Positions 1-12,372 are shown, counted from the stretch's first letter. The stretch is DNA of 64,000 bases from Cycas panzhihuaensis (GCA_023213395.1 CM041465.1:6634001-6698000); one strand, 5' to 3'. The notes: generated by a model from the sequence alone, not told the origin. Translations and numbers: made by a program.

Positions 1-501
1 TGACTTTATCTAATTCTAACTTCATGAAATGACCATGTGACATTAACATTGTCACACTTAGAGTGTAGATTCTTTTACTAGTTCTTCAAAAAGAATTCGA
101 TTTTAAGAGACATGTATTAAAAATGGGAATTCAAAGATTAACTTTGAAATCACAATGAAAATTATGAATGTAAAGTACATTACAAGTATGAGGCATTAAT
201 GATAAAGCAATAAATAAAATAAATAAAAGATGAAGTATGTACAATATAAAATACAACAAAGATGTGGAAAAATTACCTCCTTTCGAATTATTGCATCAAG
301 CATGAATACATACTTATAGTACAATTAACCTCATACTTGTCTAATCAAGTGAAAGAACCCTTATGTCCACCAATGGAATGATTACTTTAATAGGTGTGCG
401 CCCATGCATACATCTTAATATCACAATAAAATATGTCTGTGAGAGTTAAGGGGAACACTTAACAAAATACATAAACACACATTAAACATTATGTTTTAAC
501 A
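1..501 (-). repeat. Probable 3' LTR (part) of a minus-strand element, running off the left edge
   Basis: The block ends at 501 with TTTTAACA. It is followed at 502-514 by a pyrimidine-rich tract whose reverse complement (CATTATGGAGGGG then TGTT) has the form of a polypurine tract followed by an LTR start. Copia2, Copia4 and Copia5 have the same arrangement at their 3' LTRs. The other LTR end and the target duplication lie outside the window, so this is inferred from the PPT/LTR boundary alone. Confidence 0.45.
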
Positions 502-1140
502 CCCCTCCATAATGTTTAATGTCACATCTATCCATTATGTAGAAATCTACTAGAACAAATAAAGATTGGCTCCATATTGTACTAGTTGTATCTACAAGTT
601 GCAAATGAAATCTGCTAAAGTTCATCTGAACAAAGGTCCATCTACTAAAATACATGGATAACCAGTCGTTGCAATTGCTAGTTGAATAGGAAACTCCTTC
701 AGATACATGGTTCAATCAACATTAGTCAACTTCATTTCGAGACCAAGTCTCCAGGCAAATGAGTTGAGTACAAAGCAACTACATTCATGTTTGAGGCAAC
801 CAATTTGTGGCTCCTTCAAGAGCAGGATATACCTTGAAGCTTGTGACATTCTTCAAGGATAAAAATGAATATCACTTGGAGTTTAAGCTTTCCAAGTTTA
901 TTGAATATCAAATATGCTTCTATGAAGCATCTTTTACTAAATGACAATGATACAGAGACCAACAAGCAAATACCAGATGTGATTTGCAAGAAAGAACTCT
1001 CATAAGTGTAAAAAAGGGTTCTTAAGAGCCTCTAAATTGTCATAAATAAGCAATTTTTGCTTAATTTTGAACCAAACATATTTTTTCTTTCACCATCTTG
1101 CAAAAATAATATTTGTATCAAGAATTATGACCCTTTCAAG
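502..1140. other. Unassigned AT-rich interval
   Basis: No gene is recognised. If the PPT at 502-514 is real, this is the 3' internal end of the minus-strand element at the left edge. The reverse strand shows no RNase H or other pol motif I can name, so a non-autonomous (LARD-like) interior is possible. Confidence 0.3.
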
Positions 1141-1356
1141 TGTTAGAGTATAATGTTATATCCAAAATGTAAAAAGGGTAATATTAAAACCCTTCTTTGT
1201 AACTCCATCTTTTAGCCTGACACGTGTCATGATCTAGAGAGTCAGTTACAATCCAATTTGTAACAGTTGTATTGAATCATGTATACTTAAGGAGACATTG
1301 TCTCAATGCAATTCTAGTCATTTTTTCACACCAACTTTCTGTATGTAAATTCAACA
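1141..1356 (+). repeat. LTR (216 bp), plus strand, 5'-LTR position
   Basis: The block starts TGTTAGAG, ends TTCAACA, and is followed directly by a primer-binding site. It has a TATA-like TGTATACTTAAGG about 70 bp before its end and a perfect 12-bp palindrome TGACACGTGTCA (G-box core CACGTG) near 1218-1229. Its start, the palindrome region and the TATA region resemble the Copia4 and Copia5 LTRs read in sense, so it probably belongs to the same wider family. No partner LTR is visible, and the sequence after the PBS is an antisense gag piece, so the element is broken. Confidence 0.72.
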
Positions 1357-1371
1357 TGGTATCAGAGCAGG
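1357..1371 (+). other. Primer-binding site (initiator-Met tRNA type)
   Basis: TGGTATCAGAGCAGG directly abuts the LTR end at 1356. This is the standard plant copia PBS complementary to the 3' end of initiator methionine tRNA. It fixes the orientation of the LTR as plus. Confidence 0.8.
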
Positions 1372-1414
1372 TTAGTTTGTCCTGGTTACCTTTGCGCTTG
1401 TCACGATGCTTGAA

Positions 1415-2041
1415 CTAACAGTTCTTTTCGCGATGACCATCCTTCTTGCAGTAATTACATTTCCCATTAAACTTCTTGTCTCGAGGGCTTTCTCCAGACC
1501 TTTGTGTGAACTTCTCCTCCTTAACGGCCTCCTTCTTCTGAGTTTTCATGGCTAGGGCCTGAGTTGATGAAGATCCACCAAGCAATCCATGGTGTTTTAG
1601 CTTGGCATCCTCAGCTAGAATTAGGTTTTTGAGCCTATCGAAAGTTTCTGCCTCCATCACTTCGTCTCTACCATAAATGGTCTAGAATGTGGTGAATGCA
1701 GCTGGCAGCTTCGACATGATTATTGCAAACAAAAGCGCATCATCGATCGAGTTCTGCTTCAATTCTTCTAACTTGTTCCTCAAGTCGGTTATTTTATTCA
1801 GGTAAGAGCTGATATTGTTCTCATCTTCAACTTTTGAATTGAGTAGTTCCAACATCAGTGCAAGACACCTATTCATCTTTTTCTTCTCAAAAGTATCACA
1901 CAACTTCATCCAAATCTCGGCTGGGTCATCCAGATTGTGAACCAATGGCCTCTGGTCCGGCGCCAGTGAGAGTTTCAGTAATCCAACGGCCATAAACTGC
2001 TTTTCTTCAAGTTTGATACGCTCAAACAACGGGCTATAATA
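1415..2041 (-). pseudogene. gag: Copia-type gag remnant, antisense to the neighbouring LTR/PBS
   Basis: Two reverse-strand open segments (2029-1682 and 1660-1415) read as the middle and end of a copia Gag (UBN2-like nucleocapsid precursor). The upstream piece has the helical pattern ending in KLPAAFTTF. A stop at the junction precedes a lysine-rich linker and a CCHC zinc knuckle, CNYCKKDGHREKNC, the RNA-binding signature. The N-terminal part of Gag and all of pol are missing. It may belong to the minus-strand element whose PBS and LTR lie at 3531-3908, with the interval between as leader. Its direction opposes the LTR/PBS at 1141-1371, so two different insertions or a rearrangement meet near 1380-1415. 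Confidence 0.75.
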
Positions 2042-3530
2042 TGAATCACACGATACCAGACGATCGTATTAAGGACAGAAATGCACCCCTGTGTCCTCCT
2101 TTAGTTCAAGAACGATCCCTGGAGGCTTTAAAACACCGATTATACTCGCAGATGTAGGTCACCGACTGCTTCTTCCTCCACAACCGTCAACAAATAGCCT
2201 TTAAATAACCTTCTAAGGTGTCAAAAAAACCTTTAAGGCATGCAAAACAATGCTCTACGAACAAGGATAGCTCCAAGGCACGGTCTCCAAGTCTTTGTCA
2301 CAAAAAATCTCCTTGATCCGTGCTCAAAATCGACCAAGAGCACTCCAAATATGTTACAATATGTAATACTATAGTGTATCAATGGTTCAAAGGGTTTTTA
2401 TAAAGTTCAATTGAAAGGGGAATATGCCAAAAAGCATATTCCCAAAAGTGGCGACTTTTACAAAGAGACACACTTCCTTACTTAACCCACGTGCTCCAAA
2501 TATCAATCAAAAGGTATTTGTGATATTACTAAGTTAGAACCTTAGTATAAACCACATAAACTTAATATTAAAATGCACGAGGTGATGGAAAAGGACACAG
2601 TTGCCGCTTCATACTAGGTTGTCCTGCGCATACCATACGGACCAGTGGACTGAGATGGAGGGATATCACTCACCGTACGGCTGGTAAACAGGCTGATTTC
2701 AATCTCATGAGGTCTCAGACATGCCCAGCCTCACCAAGGACACACCCAGCTAGCCTTAAACGAGCCCAGCTAGTCTCAAAAAACGCCCAGCCACACTCCA
2801 AGTGCGCCAAATCAATCATGAATCGTGCTCAGCCATCATACAAGACACTCAAACAGCCTCAGAACAGTTGTACAGTCCTTGTTTAACATACACAAGTCTT
2901 CAAAGGAGTATACAATCAGCCCAGTTATTGCTCAACACACAGATGCAGGCTCAACAGGATGTATGCAGCAGAGATAGGCAAATCATACTCCCAATTAAAG
3001 ACACTACAACTCAAAAAATCAGCAATTTGATACTATGTTCTATTATATACTCAATCCAATCTTGGTATAGAGGGTTGAAAACATCCCAGAAAGGCTCCAA
3101 TCTCTCCCTTATATAGACAAGATGAATGAAATACCAGAAAAGGCTTACCCTTTTTGAGCTTTATAGTATTTTTGGTGAGAAAATGACCAACTTACTCGTG
3201 TACATAGATGGCTATCCTCAAATTCGCTGAATCACCATCATTCCGTGTTCTACTCACTTGAATCACTTCAACCGGCTTCGGATGACCCCCAACGAGCCAA
3301 CTCCAACCACAAACGTGGTCTTCACGCCTGAATACTGACTCCAATAACCCTTACACTCCGTTGAATAGTGATCTCCACTGCTTCAACCACCACTGATTTA
3401 CTATGCCTACTTATGCACGTTGCTAGAGGTGATGGACCCTCAGGATAAGTCCTGGGTTTGACGGCGTTACCTAGCAACAAACGATCACACCGCTCCGCTT
3501 AACGTCAGGCTTCAGCTGTGTAAGACCCTA
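2042..3530 (-). other. Non-coding leader-like interval
   Basis: About 1.5 kb between the antisense gag remnant and a minus-strand PBS. The only longer frame (104 codons, plus strand, 2802-3116) shows no recognisable domain. It probably represents the 5' untranslated leader of the minus-strand element, possibly with another old insertion in it. No gene seen. Confidence 0.4.
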
Positions 3531-3544
3531 CTGCTCTGATACCA
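3531..3544 (-). other. Primer-binding site, minus strand
   Basis: CTGCTCTGATACCA is the reverse complement of TGGTATCAGAGCAG, the initiator-Met-type PBS. It is followed directly by TGTTCGAGAACA, the expected start of a reverse-complemented 5' LTR. Confidence 0.75.
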
Positions 3545-3908
3545 TGTTCGAGAACATGAAATCATACACAAATGTTTCCATACGCAAGATCTTTTACCAT
3601 ACACAGCAAGCAAACAAATATACACACAGAAAACAGATGCACAGTATACAGGATTACGTGGGAAACCCTTTCGGGAAAAACCCACCACAAAAGGATCCTT
3701 GATGGATGACTTGATTATTGCACAATGGGTAGATACAATGATCTTCGATGTTAAATATACAAGGCCTCAAGGCATTTATACCCTCCAAGAGGTTGATTAG
3801 GGTTGTGACCCTTCGAATAAGTTGCACCTTTTGGCTTTGCACCCTTTCACTTAATTAAACCACATTAACATTAACTAAGTGGCTTAATAATTAACTACCA
3901 CATTAACA
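3545..3908 (-). repeat. 5' LTR of a minus-strand element (outer end approximate)
   Basis: It starts immediately after the PBS with TGTT. The outer end is placed at one of two AACA ends (3870 or 3908). A TATA-like element on the reverse strand lies near 3775. No matching LTR or target duplication is seen at lower coordinates, so the element is truncated. Confidence 0.6.
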
Positions 3909-4926
3909 ATTAGGAATATACTCTATGTTTTTTTTTTTCTTTTTTTTTTTTTATAATCTAAGTATCATATATCTTTACCCTTTTTTTCTTTGTTTTTTAA
4001 TCATAATGTTTTTCTATGACTTATGTTTAGTGTGTTGATCACACTAATCATTATAAAAAAAATTTGCAAGTGCTATTTCAAATTTAATTTCACTTTTATC
4101 AAGTGATTATTATCGCTTTTAGTGAAAATTTTCTTGTTATAAATGACACCAAGCTCCCTACGAGGTGACTTAGGTCATTAAATTGGACTACAAAGTGGTT
4201 AAAATTCAATCTTTTCAAGATTTTCTCTTAGTGTGTTAATCACACTAACATTGTAAAAATTTTGCATGTAATTTGGTGATTCAGTCACCTTCTCTTGGCT
4301 TATTTTAAGCCCAAAATTATACCATTTAATGCACTTTTGCTCACTGGGCTCCCTGTGTAGTCACCCGAATTAAGTGAGCCAGGACTCCAAACTCAAACAG
4401 GACTACAATCAATAAAAAATATCATTTTTTTTGGTGTGTGGGGATCATTTTTCGATCCCAAGTGTCCATGGTGGCTAACTTGCTTCATAAATTGTTTGAT
4501 TTAGGCATTAAAATATCTTATTTGTCGCTATTGAATATCTCATTTAGAGATTGAATTTTGTATTTAGTTGCATACACTGTTAGTCAAGCAACTATTTTGT
4601 ATTTATGGAAGCACTTTGATGAAGTTTGCAATAGTTTGAGCTTGAAAGGGGCCTACAAGCACATTTTTCAGAACAATTTAACCCACTTTATAAATCAATT
4701 AAAATATTAAGTGGGGAGGCTCGAAAAGAGTATTTTACTCTGCCTCAAATGTACTAATAACTTGGCCAACATTGATCCTGTTATCAGATTGTACAACTTG
4801 CAAGCGAAGCCCTCCATTTCGTCTACAGTTTTCAGTCCTATACTAATTAAAGTTGGATATTGAGTGGAATATAAGCAGCGTAAACTCAATAGTTTTCAAT
4901 ATCTTTATCAATTACATTAAGTTATC
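3909..4926 (+). other. Copia1 5' leader, with an internal ~200-bp imperfect direct repeat
   Basis: No gene. A run of T lies at about 3929-3953. Blocks beginning AGTGTGTTGATCACACTAA near 4028 and AGTGTGTTAATCACACTAA near 4230 each run into an AGCTCCCT/GGCTCCCT-type motif, giving an imperfect direct repeat of about 200 bp. Similar motifs occur in the same sense in the Copia2 leader around 31.4-31.9 kb, which ties this stretch to the Copia1/Copia2 family. No 5' LTR or PBS could be found for Copia1. Confidence 0.5.
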
Positions 4927-5727
4927 ATGGCAACTCAAATGCTTAATGCCAACACAATCAAGTTAAAAGGTGCTGAAAACTATCTAACATGGAAGGAGCA
5001 AGAAAAAAATCTGCTAATAATGAATGAGTTGTGAGGTTATATTTCTGGCACAATCGCCAAACCTGAACCAACTCCAGATCTAGCGAATCTACATAATTTG
5101 ATACATGTTGATCTTGTTGCATTTAAAGCAAAAATTGAAGTTGTGCTTGCATTTATTCATTTGCCTGTCAGTGATAGTGTTGATCAAAATATTAAACCCA
5201 CAACTACATCTAAGGAAGCTTGGGATATAATTGTATCTTTGTGTGAACGTAGAGATGATGCTCGAATCGTGATGTATAAAGCTAAGCTATTTAGTTTGCG
5301 ATATGTTGCACCTATGGCAGCTTATTTGTCATCTATTAAAGCTATCAGTAATTAGCTAACAACTCTTAGAAAACTAGTCTCAAATGAAAATCTGGTCACT
5401 GCAACAATTCATGCTCTTCCTAAGGAATACAACAGCTTCATCTCAGATATCTCCAGGAATGGCATTTTATCCATTCTAATTTTCAATGAGTTAGAACGAT
5501 TATTGCTGCAAAAAGAAGAAATCTATTCGCAGCAAGATGAGGGAATCACATCAGGTGTGTTTACAACCAAGTTCAAATCAAAACAACCATTTCAACCCAA
5601 GCAAAACTTTCTGAAGAAATTTAGTAGTCTTAATGTTAAGTCTAAGACCGGTCAAAATTTGGCAATCATTTGTCATTACTGTGGCAAAGCAGGTCACATC
5701 CAGCTAGAATACAGACAAAGACAGTGA
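4927..5727 (+). pseudogene. gag: Copia1 gag
   Basis: The start ATG at 4927 opens MATQMLNANTIKLKGAENY, the typical copia Gag N-terminus (substrate of capsid assembly). It reads on through a UBN2-like region to a CCHC knuckle, CHYCGKAGHIQLEY, where the last Cys is replaced by Tyr. In-frame stops interrupt it near 5031 and 5353. The Copia2 gag begins in the same style, which supports this start. It would encode the RNA-packaging shell protein if intact. Confidence 0.85.
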
Positions 5728-5879
5728 TTTGCGACAACAACATCAGTTGTATAATCAACGTCAGCAATAATAGCAACTTCAAGGACCAACTCGAAGTGCA
5801 TTCTGAGGTGGTCATCCTGGAAATCCTAGAAGAATAGCATGTGGTGGTTTTCAAGGCCACACAACTCAACATGATCAAA

Positions 5880-7290
5880 CTGACATAATCTTTTATGCAT
5901 GCAGTGGTAGTCACAATGACAACACTTGGATCATAGATTCTTGCGCATCACGTCATATGACAAGTGATGCAAAATTATTATCAAATTTTGAAGAATGCAA
6001 GGGAGAAACAGTGACATTTGAGCACAATGCCACTATTGAGATATCACGTGTAGGACAAATTGCGCCTCATGATGATCAACATTCTACATTTCCTAGTGGC
6101 AATGTGTTTTTAGTTCCTAGGATGCCTAAAAATTTACTCTCTATTAGTTAGTTAGATAAATAACAGATGAATGTACTATTCAGAGACAGGAAATATATAA
6201 TTTAGAACAAAGAAGATCAAATAGTTGCAATAGGTCATGAAGATTGTGGCCTCTATAAATTAGATGCAACAACTGGATCATCTCATGCCTTTGTCTCCCA
6301 TTCTATCAATAAGACTCAGTTATGGCATGAGTGACATGGACATCTAAATTTGGATAATATAAGATAGATATTCAGGCAGAATATGGTTTATGGCTTACCC
6401 AAAATTTTAGGGGGTAATTACCTTTGTGAATCATGTCTTATGGGGAAACAACATCGTGAACCTTTTCAAAAAGGTAAGGCCTGGAGAGCTCAACAATCAT
6501 TGTAGCTGATCCATTCTGACATTTGTGGACCCATGTCCACTCAATCACATGGAGGATCTTCTTTCTTCTAGACTTTTATCGATAATTACTCACATAAAGT
6601 GTGGATCTATTTTCTCAAGCATAAGTCAGAAGCACTGAACAAGTTTAAAGAATTTAAACTTGTTGTGGAAAATGAAACAGGCATGTGAATTAAGATACTC
6701 AGATCCAATAATGGCGGTGAGTATACATCCAAGGAGTTCAATCAATATTGTATTTAGAATGGCATAAAACGCCAATTTTCTGCCCCTTACACACTGCAAC
6801 AAAATAGTGTGGCAAAACGCATGAACAAAACCTTGGTTAGTAAGGCGAAAGCTATGATGCATGCTAAAGGTCTCTCTCTAGCATATTAGACAGAATCAGT
6901 CCTCACTACTACTTATCTGTCAAACCGTAGCTCCACTTCAACACTTTCAAGCATGACACCCGAGGAGGCCTGGACTGGTCAGAAACCCACGGTCAGTCAT
7001 TTACGTACCTTTGGATGCACGGCCTACATGAATGTTCCCCAAGAACAAAGATGGAAATTTGATGATAAAAGTCTCAAATGCATCTTTGTAGGATATGCTC
7101 CAGGCGGTAAAGCGTATCGATTGTTTGATCCAATTAGTACAAAGATGCATACTTCATGAGATGTTGTCTTTGCAGAAGATAATTGGGAGATGGAATTTAG
7201 TTCTCTTCCACTCTCCCTTGATAAAGGAAAAGCAATTGTTGAGGAATTTGTCCCATCAACATCTTCCACACCTTGTCCTTGATCAGCACC
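5880..7290 (+). pseudogene. pol: Copia1 protease, GAG-pre-integrase and integrase
   Basis: The protease motif appears as IDSCASRHM near 5935; the usual D-S-G catalytic triplet is changed to D-S-C. Next come the GAG-pre-integrase region with a zinc-binding CESCLMGKQH near 6430, the integrase core (HSDICGP, then a degraded S-N-N-G-G-E-Y for S-D-G-G-E-Y), and the C-terminal TPEEAWTGQKPTVSHL block near 6957. At least ten in-frame stops are present. It cannot make active integrase or protease. Confidence 0.85.
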
Positions 7291-7339
7291 TACATCTTCT
7301 TCCTCCTCATCTTCCTTAGTTCCTTCATCAAGTCTTGAA

Positions 7340-9062
7340 AGTTCTTCAAAGATTCAGCACTCAGCACCATCACAAGACAACGAAGTAACATCGACGAAGA
7401 AGCTACCTCGATGGTATCTACAGACTATTGCAGGTTCACAAATTATTGAAGGCAAACAACCATCCAAAATGCGCCCACCAGCCACTGTAAACTATGCACC
7501 TATGGTTGAAGTGCTTAGTACTCCTGAGCTTTCCACTTTTGAGGAGGCATGTACAAATGAAAAGTGGCAGTCTACCATGGATAATGAGATCCACTCTATC
7601 TCTCAAAATGACACATGGGATTTGGTTGAATTTCCACCTGGTAAACAAGCCATTAGTTGTAAGTGGATCTATAAGATTAAGTATAAGTCTGATGGCACTA
7701 TTGAGCGACATAAGACTCATCTAGTCACAAAAGGTTTCAAACAACAGGAAGACATCGACTACACTTAGACATTTGCACCTGTCGTAAATATGAACACCAT
7801 CAAAATAGTTATGGCTTTAGTTGCACACTGCAAGTGGCCATTGTACCAAATGGATGTCAAAAGCGCCTTTCTTAATGACGATTTGACAGAGAAGGTATAT
7901 CTGGAACAACCTCCTAGGTATATTTCAATCAGTAATGAGCATCTTGTTTCTCACCTTAAAAAGGCCTTGTATGGTCTGAAATAAGCGCCACATGCTTGGT
8001 ATTCGAAGATCAATGATTACTTTCTTAAACATAATTTTCATCGATCCACATCTGACTCAAACCTGTACATCAAGATTCAAAACCAACACATCACTCTTGT
8101 TGTACTTTATGTTGATGATTTGATCATTACAGGCAATGATGCAAATTTGATAGAAAATTTTCAAGGGGATCTAAAGAGAAGTTTTGAGATGACAGATCTC
8201 AGACGTCTTCATTACTTTCTCAGCATGGAAGTGTGGTAACAGCCAAGTCACATTTTCATCTCCCAAGCCAAGTACACTTGGGACATTTTGGAACGATTCA
8301 GAATGGAAGACTGCAAATCATCACCAACCCCTATGGAGATAAGCACCAAATTGTCGATGAATGAATAACAAAAACCTGTTGATTCCACCCTTTTCAGACA
8401 GCTAGTGGGTAGTGTCATTTACTTGACTAACACTAGGCCTAACATATCATATGCAGTTCGAATCTATACCAAATTTATGATAAATCCTAATCAGCAACAC
8501 TAGAATGCTGCAAAACAAATTCTTATATACCTTAAAGGTACATTACAGTATGGCCTCCAGTACACACATAACAAGAACTTCACATTGGAAGCGTTCTCAG
8601 ATTCAGAATGGGCTGGATACCAAGATAGCCAGAAATCTACCTTAGGTTTTTGCTTCAACCTTGGGTCTGCTATTGTTTCATGGAGTTGCAAAAAGCAACC
8701 AAATGTTACGCTTTCCTCCATTGAAGCTCAGAATACAAAGTTGTTGTCAGTGTAGCGTGCAAGGCTATTTGGCTCAAGCATATTCTTGGAGAGCTTGAGT
8801 TTGAGAAAACACTTCCAACACCGTTATATTGTGATAATCAAAGTGTTCTCAAGATAGCCAAGAATCTGGTATTTCATGCACAGAGCAAGCATATTGAGGT
8901 CCATCACCACTTTATCAGGGAACATGTGCAGCAAGGTAAAATTGACCTCGTCTACAAACCGACCAATCAACAATTAGCCGACAGCTTCACCAAACCACTT
9001 GGCAGAGAGAAGTTTGAGCACTTCAGAGACGGCCTCGACATTCGACTTAACATTGTATACAT
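7340..9062 (+). pseudogene. pol: Copia1 reverse transcriptase and RNase H
   Basis: RT begins with the ACTNEKWQSTMDNEI region near 7545, continues through [12 protein letters not shown] (7851) and the active-site block YVDDLIITGND near 8108, which is intact. The RNase H follows (SDSEWAGYQ near 8597 and a DNQSV block near 8833). Stops interrupt the frame at several points and a frameshift follows about 8740. The segment ends just before the PPT. Confidence 0.88.
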
Positions 9063-9063
9063 T

Positions 9064-9072
9064 CAGGGGGGG
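9064..9072 (+). other. Copia1 polypurine tract
   Basis: A G-rich run, AGGGGGGG, immediately precedes TGTTAAAACC. This is the expected plus-strand primer site directly upstream of a 3' LTR. Confidence 0.8.
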
Positions 9073-9590
9073 TGTTAAAACCTTCATGTCCTAAGCATTA
9101 ACTCTTGACCTCGTACATCTGTATTTTTGTCACTTTAGGCTTTATGCTAAAGTGATCTTTTGTTCTATTTTTAAATTGTTTTTTGTCTTATATGGTTTTT
9201 CCACGTGCTTAGTAAAAAGTCAACTTTGAATGGCTACACTTGTCACCATCCTAATCCTTGCGGAAAGTAGAGTTTTATTCAGACTTTTCTTGCACCTTTG
9301 ATCAGTGACGTGTCTAAATCCTAATCATTGAATATCCTTTATAAGGAGCCCTACTTTTCTTCTTTTATACAAGGTATTAATCTTGGAGTCAGTATTATGC
9401 TGCTGTAGCATTTCCTATAGGTTGAGTTATAGTTGAATCTCCTCCCTATTATTGTCATGTTATGTAGTCCATGTTTCTATCAATCAAGTATTCTCCTTCA
9501 TGGTTTATGTGTCCTATCTTGTTCCTCAAATAGATCCTGTGGCATCTTCATTTCTCTTACTTTCAATAATGATGTATCTCTCATTTATAT
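9073..9590 (+). repeat. Copia1 3' LTR (end approximate)
   Basis: It starts TGTTAAAACC after the PPT. A TATA box (CCTTTATAAGG) lies near 9330 with an expected transcript start downstream. The exact 3' boundary is uncertain because no second LTR is available; TCTCA near 9583 is one candidate. Confidence 0.65.
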
Positions 9591-12000
9591 CGAGGGCTTT
9601 ATAATTACTTGAAACTTACCTAACTAATTATCCAACTGACTAACTTAGTTAGTTTTACAAACCTATTAACAAATCCCTAACTATCTAACTGATTGATAGA
9701 TTAATTAACTTAGGGATACTTTACATATAACAATTTACACAATACATTACATAATGCCATAACATATGGATGAGCAATACTCATCAAAGAGTGTGGCTCA
9801 TATGCAAGGGAAAAAAATGAAAATAAATTAAGGTAAATTGACGCTTGTTGAAAGACAATGATTATTAAAAAAGAGGGTGGAACTCACAACAATTCCATAA
9901 GAGCAGCAAATCGCAACTCCACTATATGAAAGCCATCAAATGGGAAAAGAACTTCAATTTTGGTGCTTTGTTTGCATGGTGAAAGGTCCCCATGGCCTAT
10001 AACAAGACATTGGGGTTTTGTAAGTACTATTTCTCTTTAGATTTGCTTAGTAAAAGGTGCCATACTCCCTACATGCAAGCCACAACAAAATAGTGTGCTC
10101 ACAATAGCTCTTAAAAGAAGAAGATAAAAATGCAGATGGAATTGTGTTTTTGGTGTTTGTTCATGGTGTTTCTTCCAATCTCGCACCTCCCCATTGCTTG
10201 AGTATACACCTGATGTTCATGCTCGAATCTACTCTCTGCAGATCAATTAGGCCATTTCAAATCCCCCATAGCGCACGCTAAGCACTACAACATCCTCCAT
10301 GTTATTATGCATTTTTTTCAATGTTTTTCTTTCATGATTAAAGCTGTGAAGTTGTTTATGTGATTGATCTACACTATGGAAATTAGACACACATAGACCA
10401 AATGACAATGAAAGGCAAAAATTTTGATGCTTACATTTTTTTTCTAAAGTTTTAAAAAATAAAGCAAAATTGAATACATTTTCAAGTCTGTCGAAGCCCT
10501 CTTCAATGTCAACAACTGGTTAAATGCAACATTTTCACATGACCAAAGTCCCTGAATGAAAGAGACTAACCCCAATTTTCAATCTCAATTGGAATTTTCA
10601 TGACATACTAGCATAGTTTTAACCATAACTTTCACATACGAAGTCGAATTTCAAGACCACGAGGTGCATTGGAACGTAGATTCGAATAGCTTCAAAATGA
10701 ATGGTCACACGAACCCATTTGGTAAAGATTTAATAGAGATTTTAATCACCAAAGTAAAGTGAAGTGGAGATTGATAGTTTTATGGGTTCACTTTTTGAAA
10801 TTTTGAAGGCTCGTTTTCACTTATTCTAATGATTTAAAGCTTTCCAAACACATTTTGGTGATTGCGAATGAACATTTGAGTGAAAAATAATAAAAAGGAA
10901 TGAAAATTTCATTAGCACATTTTCAAGCTTTTTAAGCATTTGAAAACCTATTTTGGCATGATGAGAGAGAGAAATTGACCATCTTCGTGCTCGAATGGTT
11001 AACGTCTTCCCCTAAGAAGAAACAAACATTTGATGTAGTGCATTGGCTAGCACAAAGTCAAATGAAAAATGATAATTTAATGAATCATCTAGCATGGCAA
11101 GAAAAAAGCCAAGTAAACCACATTTTATGTGTTTCCTAGCTAACACTCGATGAAGAAAAAGTAGTTGTTGATGAGAATTACCCACCTGAGAGAAAGACCA
11201 AATGAGAAAAGGTCTCATATGTAAAGATGCAAATTAGTGAAGAATGCAAGTTTGACAGGTCAAGTGACACGGCCTGCCCTTAGGATTTGGATCTCAACTT
11301 CGTATAGATGAAATGAGATATTGGTAAGCCATAAACCCAAGAGTCAATTGAGGGTACACCGAAACCCTGAGTTCTAGCCTAACAATTGATGATGCAATGA
11401 TAAAAGAGATTGATTGCCAAAAAACCTGAAAGAAAGCATGGGTTGAGTAGTTCTCCCATTACCTCGAGAATGATTTCTCATGGCAATGATAATTTGATGG
11501 CCTAACAGTCAATATTGAGAAATATCTCATAGGACAATAGGCAAAACCAATTTCAAAACTAATCTTGTTATAGCATAATTGTCTAGCCAAATATTTCAGC
11601 TTGTTCCCAAAGGGTGTTGTTTGTTAATGAAGTTGATGAACCATTTATGTAAAACACTTCCTAGTTGATTGGCGATTGTAGAGGTTGGTTACCTAGGCAT
11701 TTCAATAAATGGTTATGATTTTATATGAACATCAGTGGATTGGTATTTTGATGAGTTTGTTTGTGAAGCTTATAGGTGAAGTATGGAGATTGAGTCTTCA
11801 TGTGTCATCATGATTTACGAGTTATGTTTGATGATTTACAAGTGGTATTTACTTGTAGAAAGACAAGCTATAAAGAAAATAATGATTGATTAATGTTTGT
11901 AGGTGATTCCAGAAATAAGAGATGGCAAGCGATGTGCAAGTGATCTAGCATGTTTTTGAAGATGAAAAATGAAATTATGAAGTTTTATAAGTTAAATATT
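9591..12000. other. No recognisable gene
   Basis: AT-rich sequence with only short frames on both strands. Near 9605-9720 there are repeated CTAACTAACT-like motifs. The right end leads into a PPT-like ATGGGGGTG at 12001-12009, so some of this may be the interior of a degenerate element, but I see no gag or pol motif. Confidence 0.3.
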
Positions 12001-12009
12001 ATGGGGGTG

Positions 12010-12372
12010 TGTTGGTGATAATGTTTAATTAATGATGACCATATTGTGTAAAGTCATTAATCAAAACTCTCTCAAGTTATGAATATGTGAATAACATGAA
12101 TACATATGCAAATGCTCACTTGATTGAAAAGTCATTGGTAGACTTGTAAGTTCTTACACATGATCTTATTGGTTGATATAAGGTGATGCATCATTCGTCC
12201 ATGATGAAGTGGTCAAATTCTATATAAGGGCAAGCAGATTCAAATTCCCCATTGACTATTGCATATTATTAATTGATCATGTCATTCATTATGTTGGATC
12301 CTTATTATTATGCACATGTGCACATTGATATATATATATATATATATATCCTACAAATCCAAAATTCTAAGA
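12010..12372 (+). repeat. LTR-like block with a PPT before it and a PBS after it
   Basis: It begins TGTTGGTGATAATG after ATGGGGGTG (12001-12009), has a TATA box TCTATATAAGG near 12220, and is followed at 12373 by TGGTTTCAGAGCTG, a one-mismatch initiator-Met PBS. The terminal CA is missing. A PPT on one side and a PBS on the other would fit the shared middle LTR of a tandem pair. No coding domain confirms it. Confidence 0.42.
12328..12349. repeat. (TA)n microsatellite
   Basis: About 11 uninterrupted AT dinucleotides inside the LTR-like block. Confidence 0.9.

Larger units (their letters stand above)
4020..9590 (+). mobile_element. Copia1: decayed Ty1/copia element lacking a recognisable 5' LTR
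   Basis: Domain order gag, protease, integrase, RT, RNase H, PPT, 3' LTR is the Ty1/copia order. Many in-frame stops throughout show an old, inactive copy. Its gag and pol resemble Copia2 (26.3-33.5 kb). A target duplication cannot be assessed because the 5' LTR is missing and the 3' LTR end is uncertain. Confidence 0.9.
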
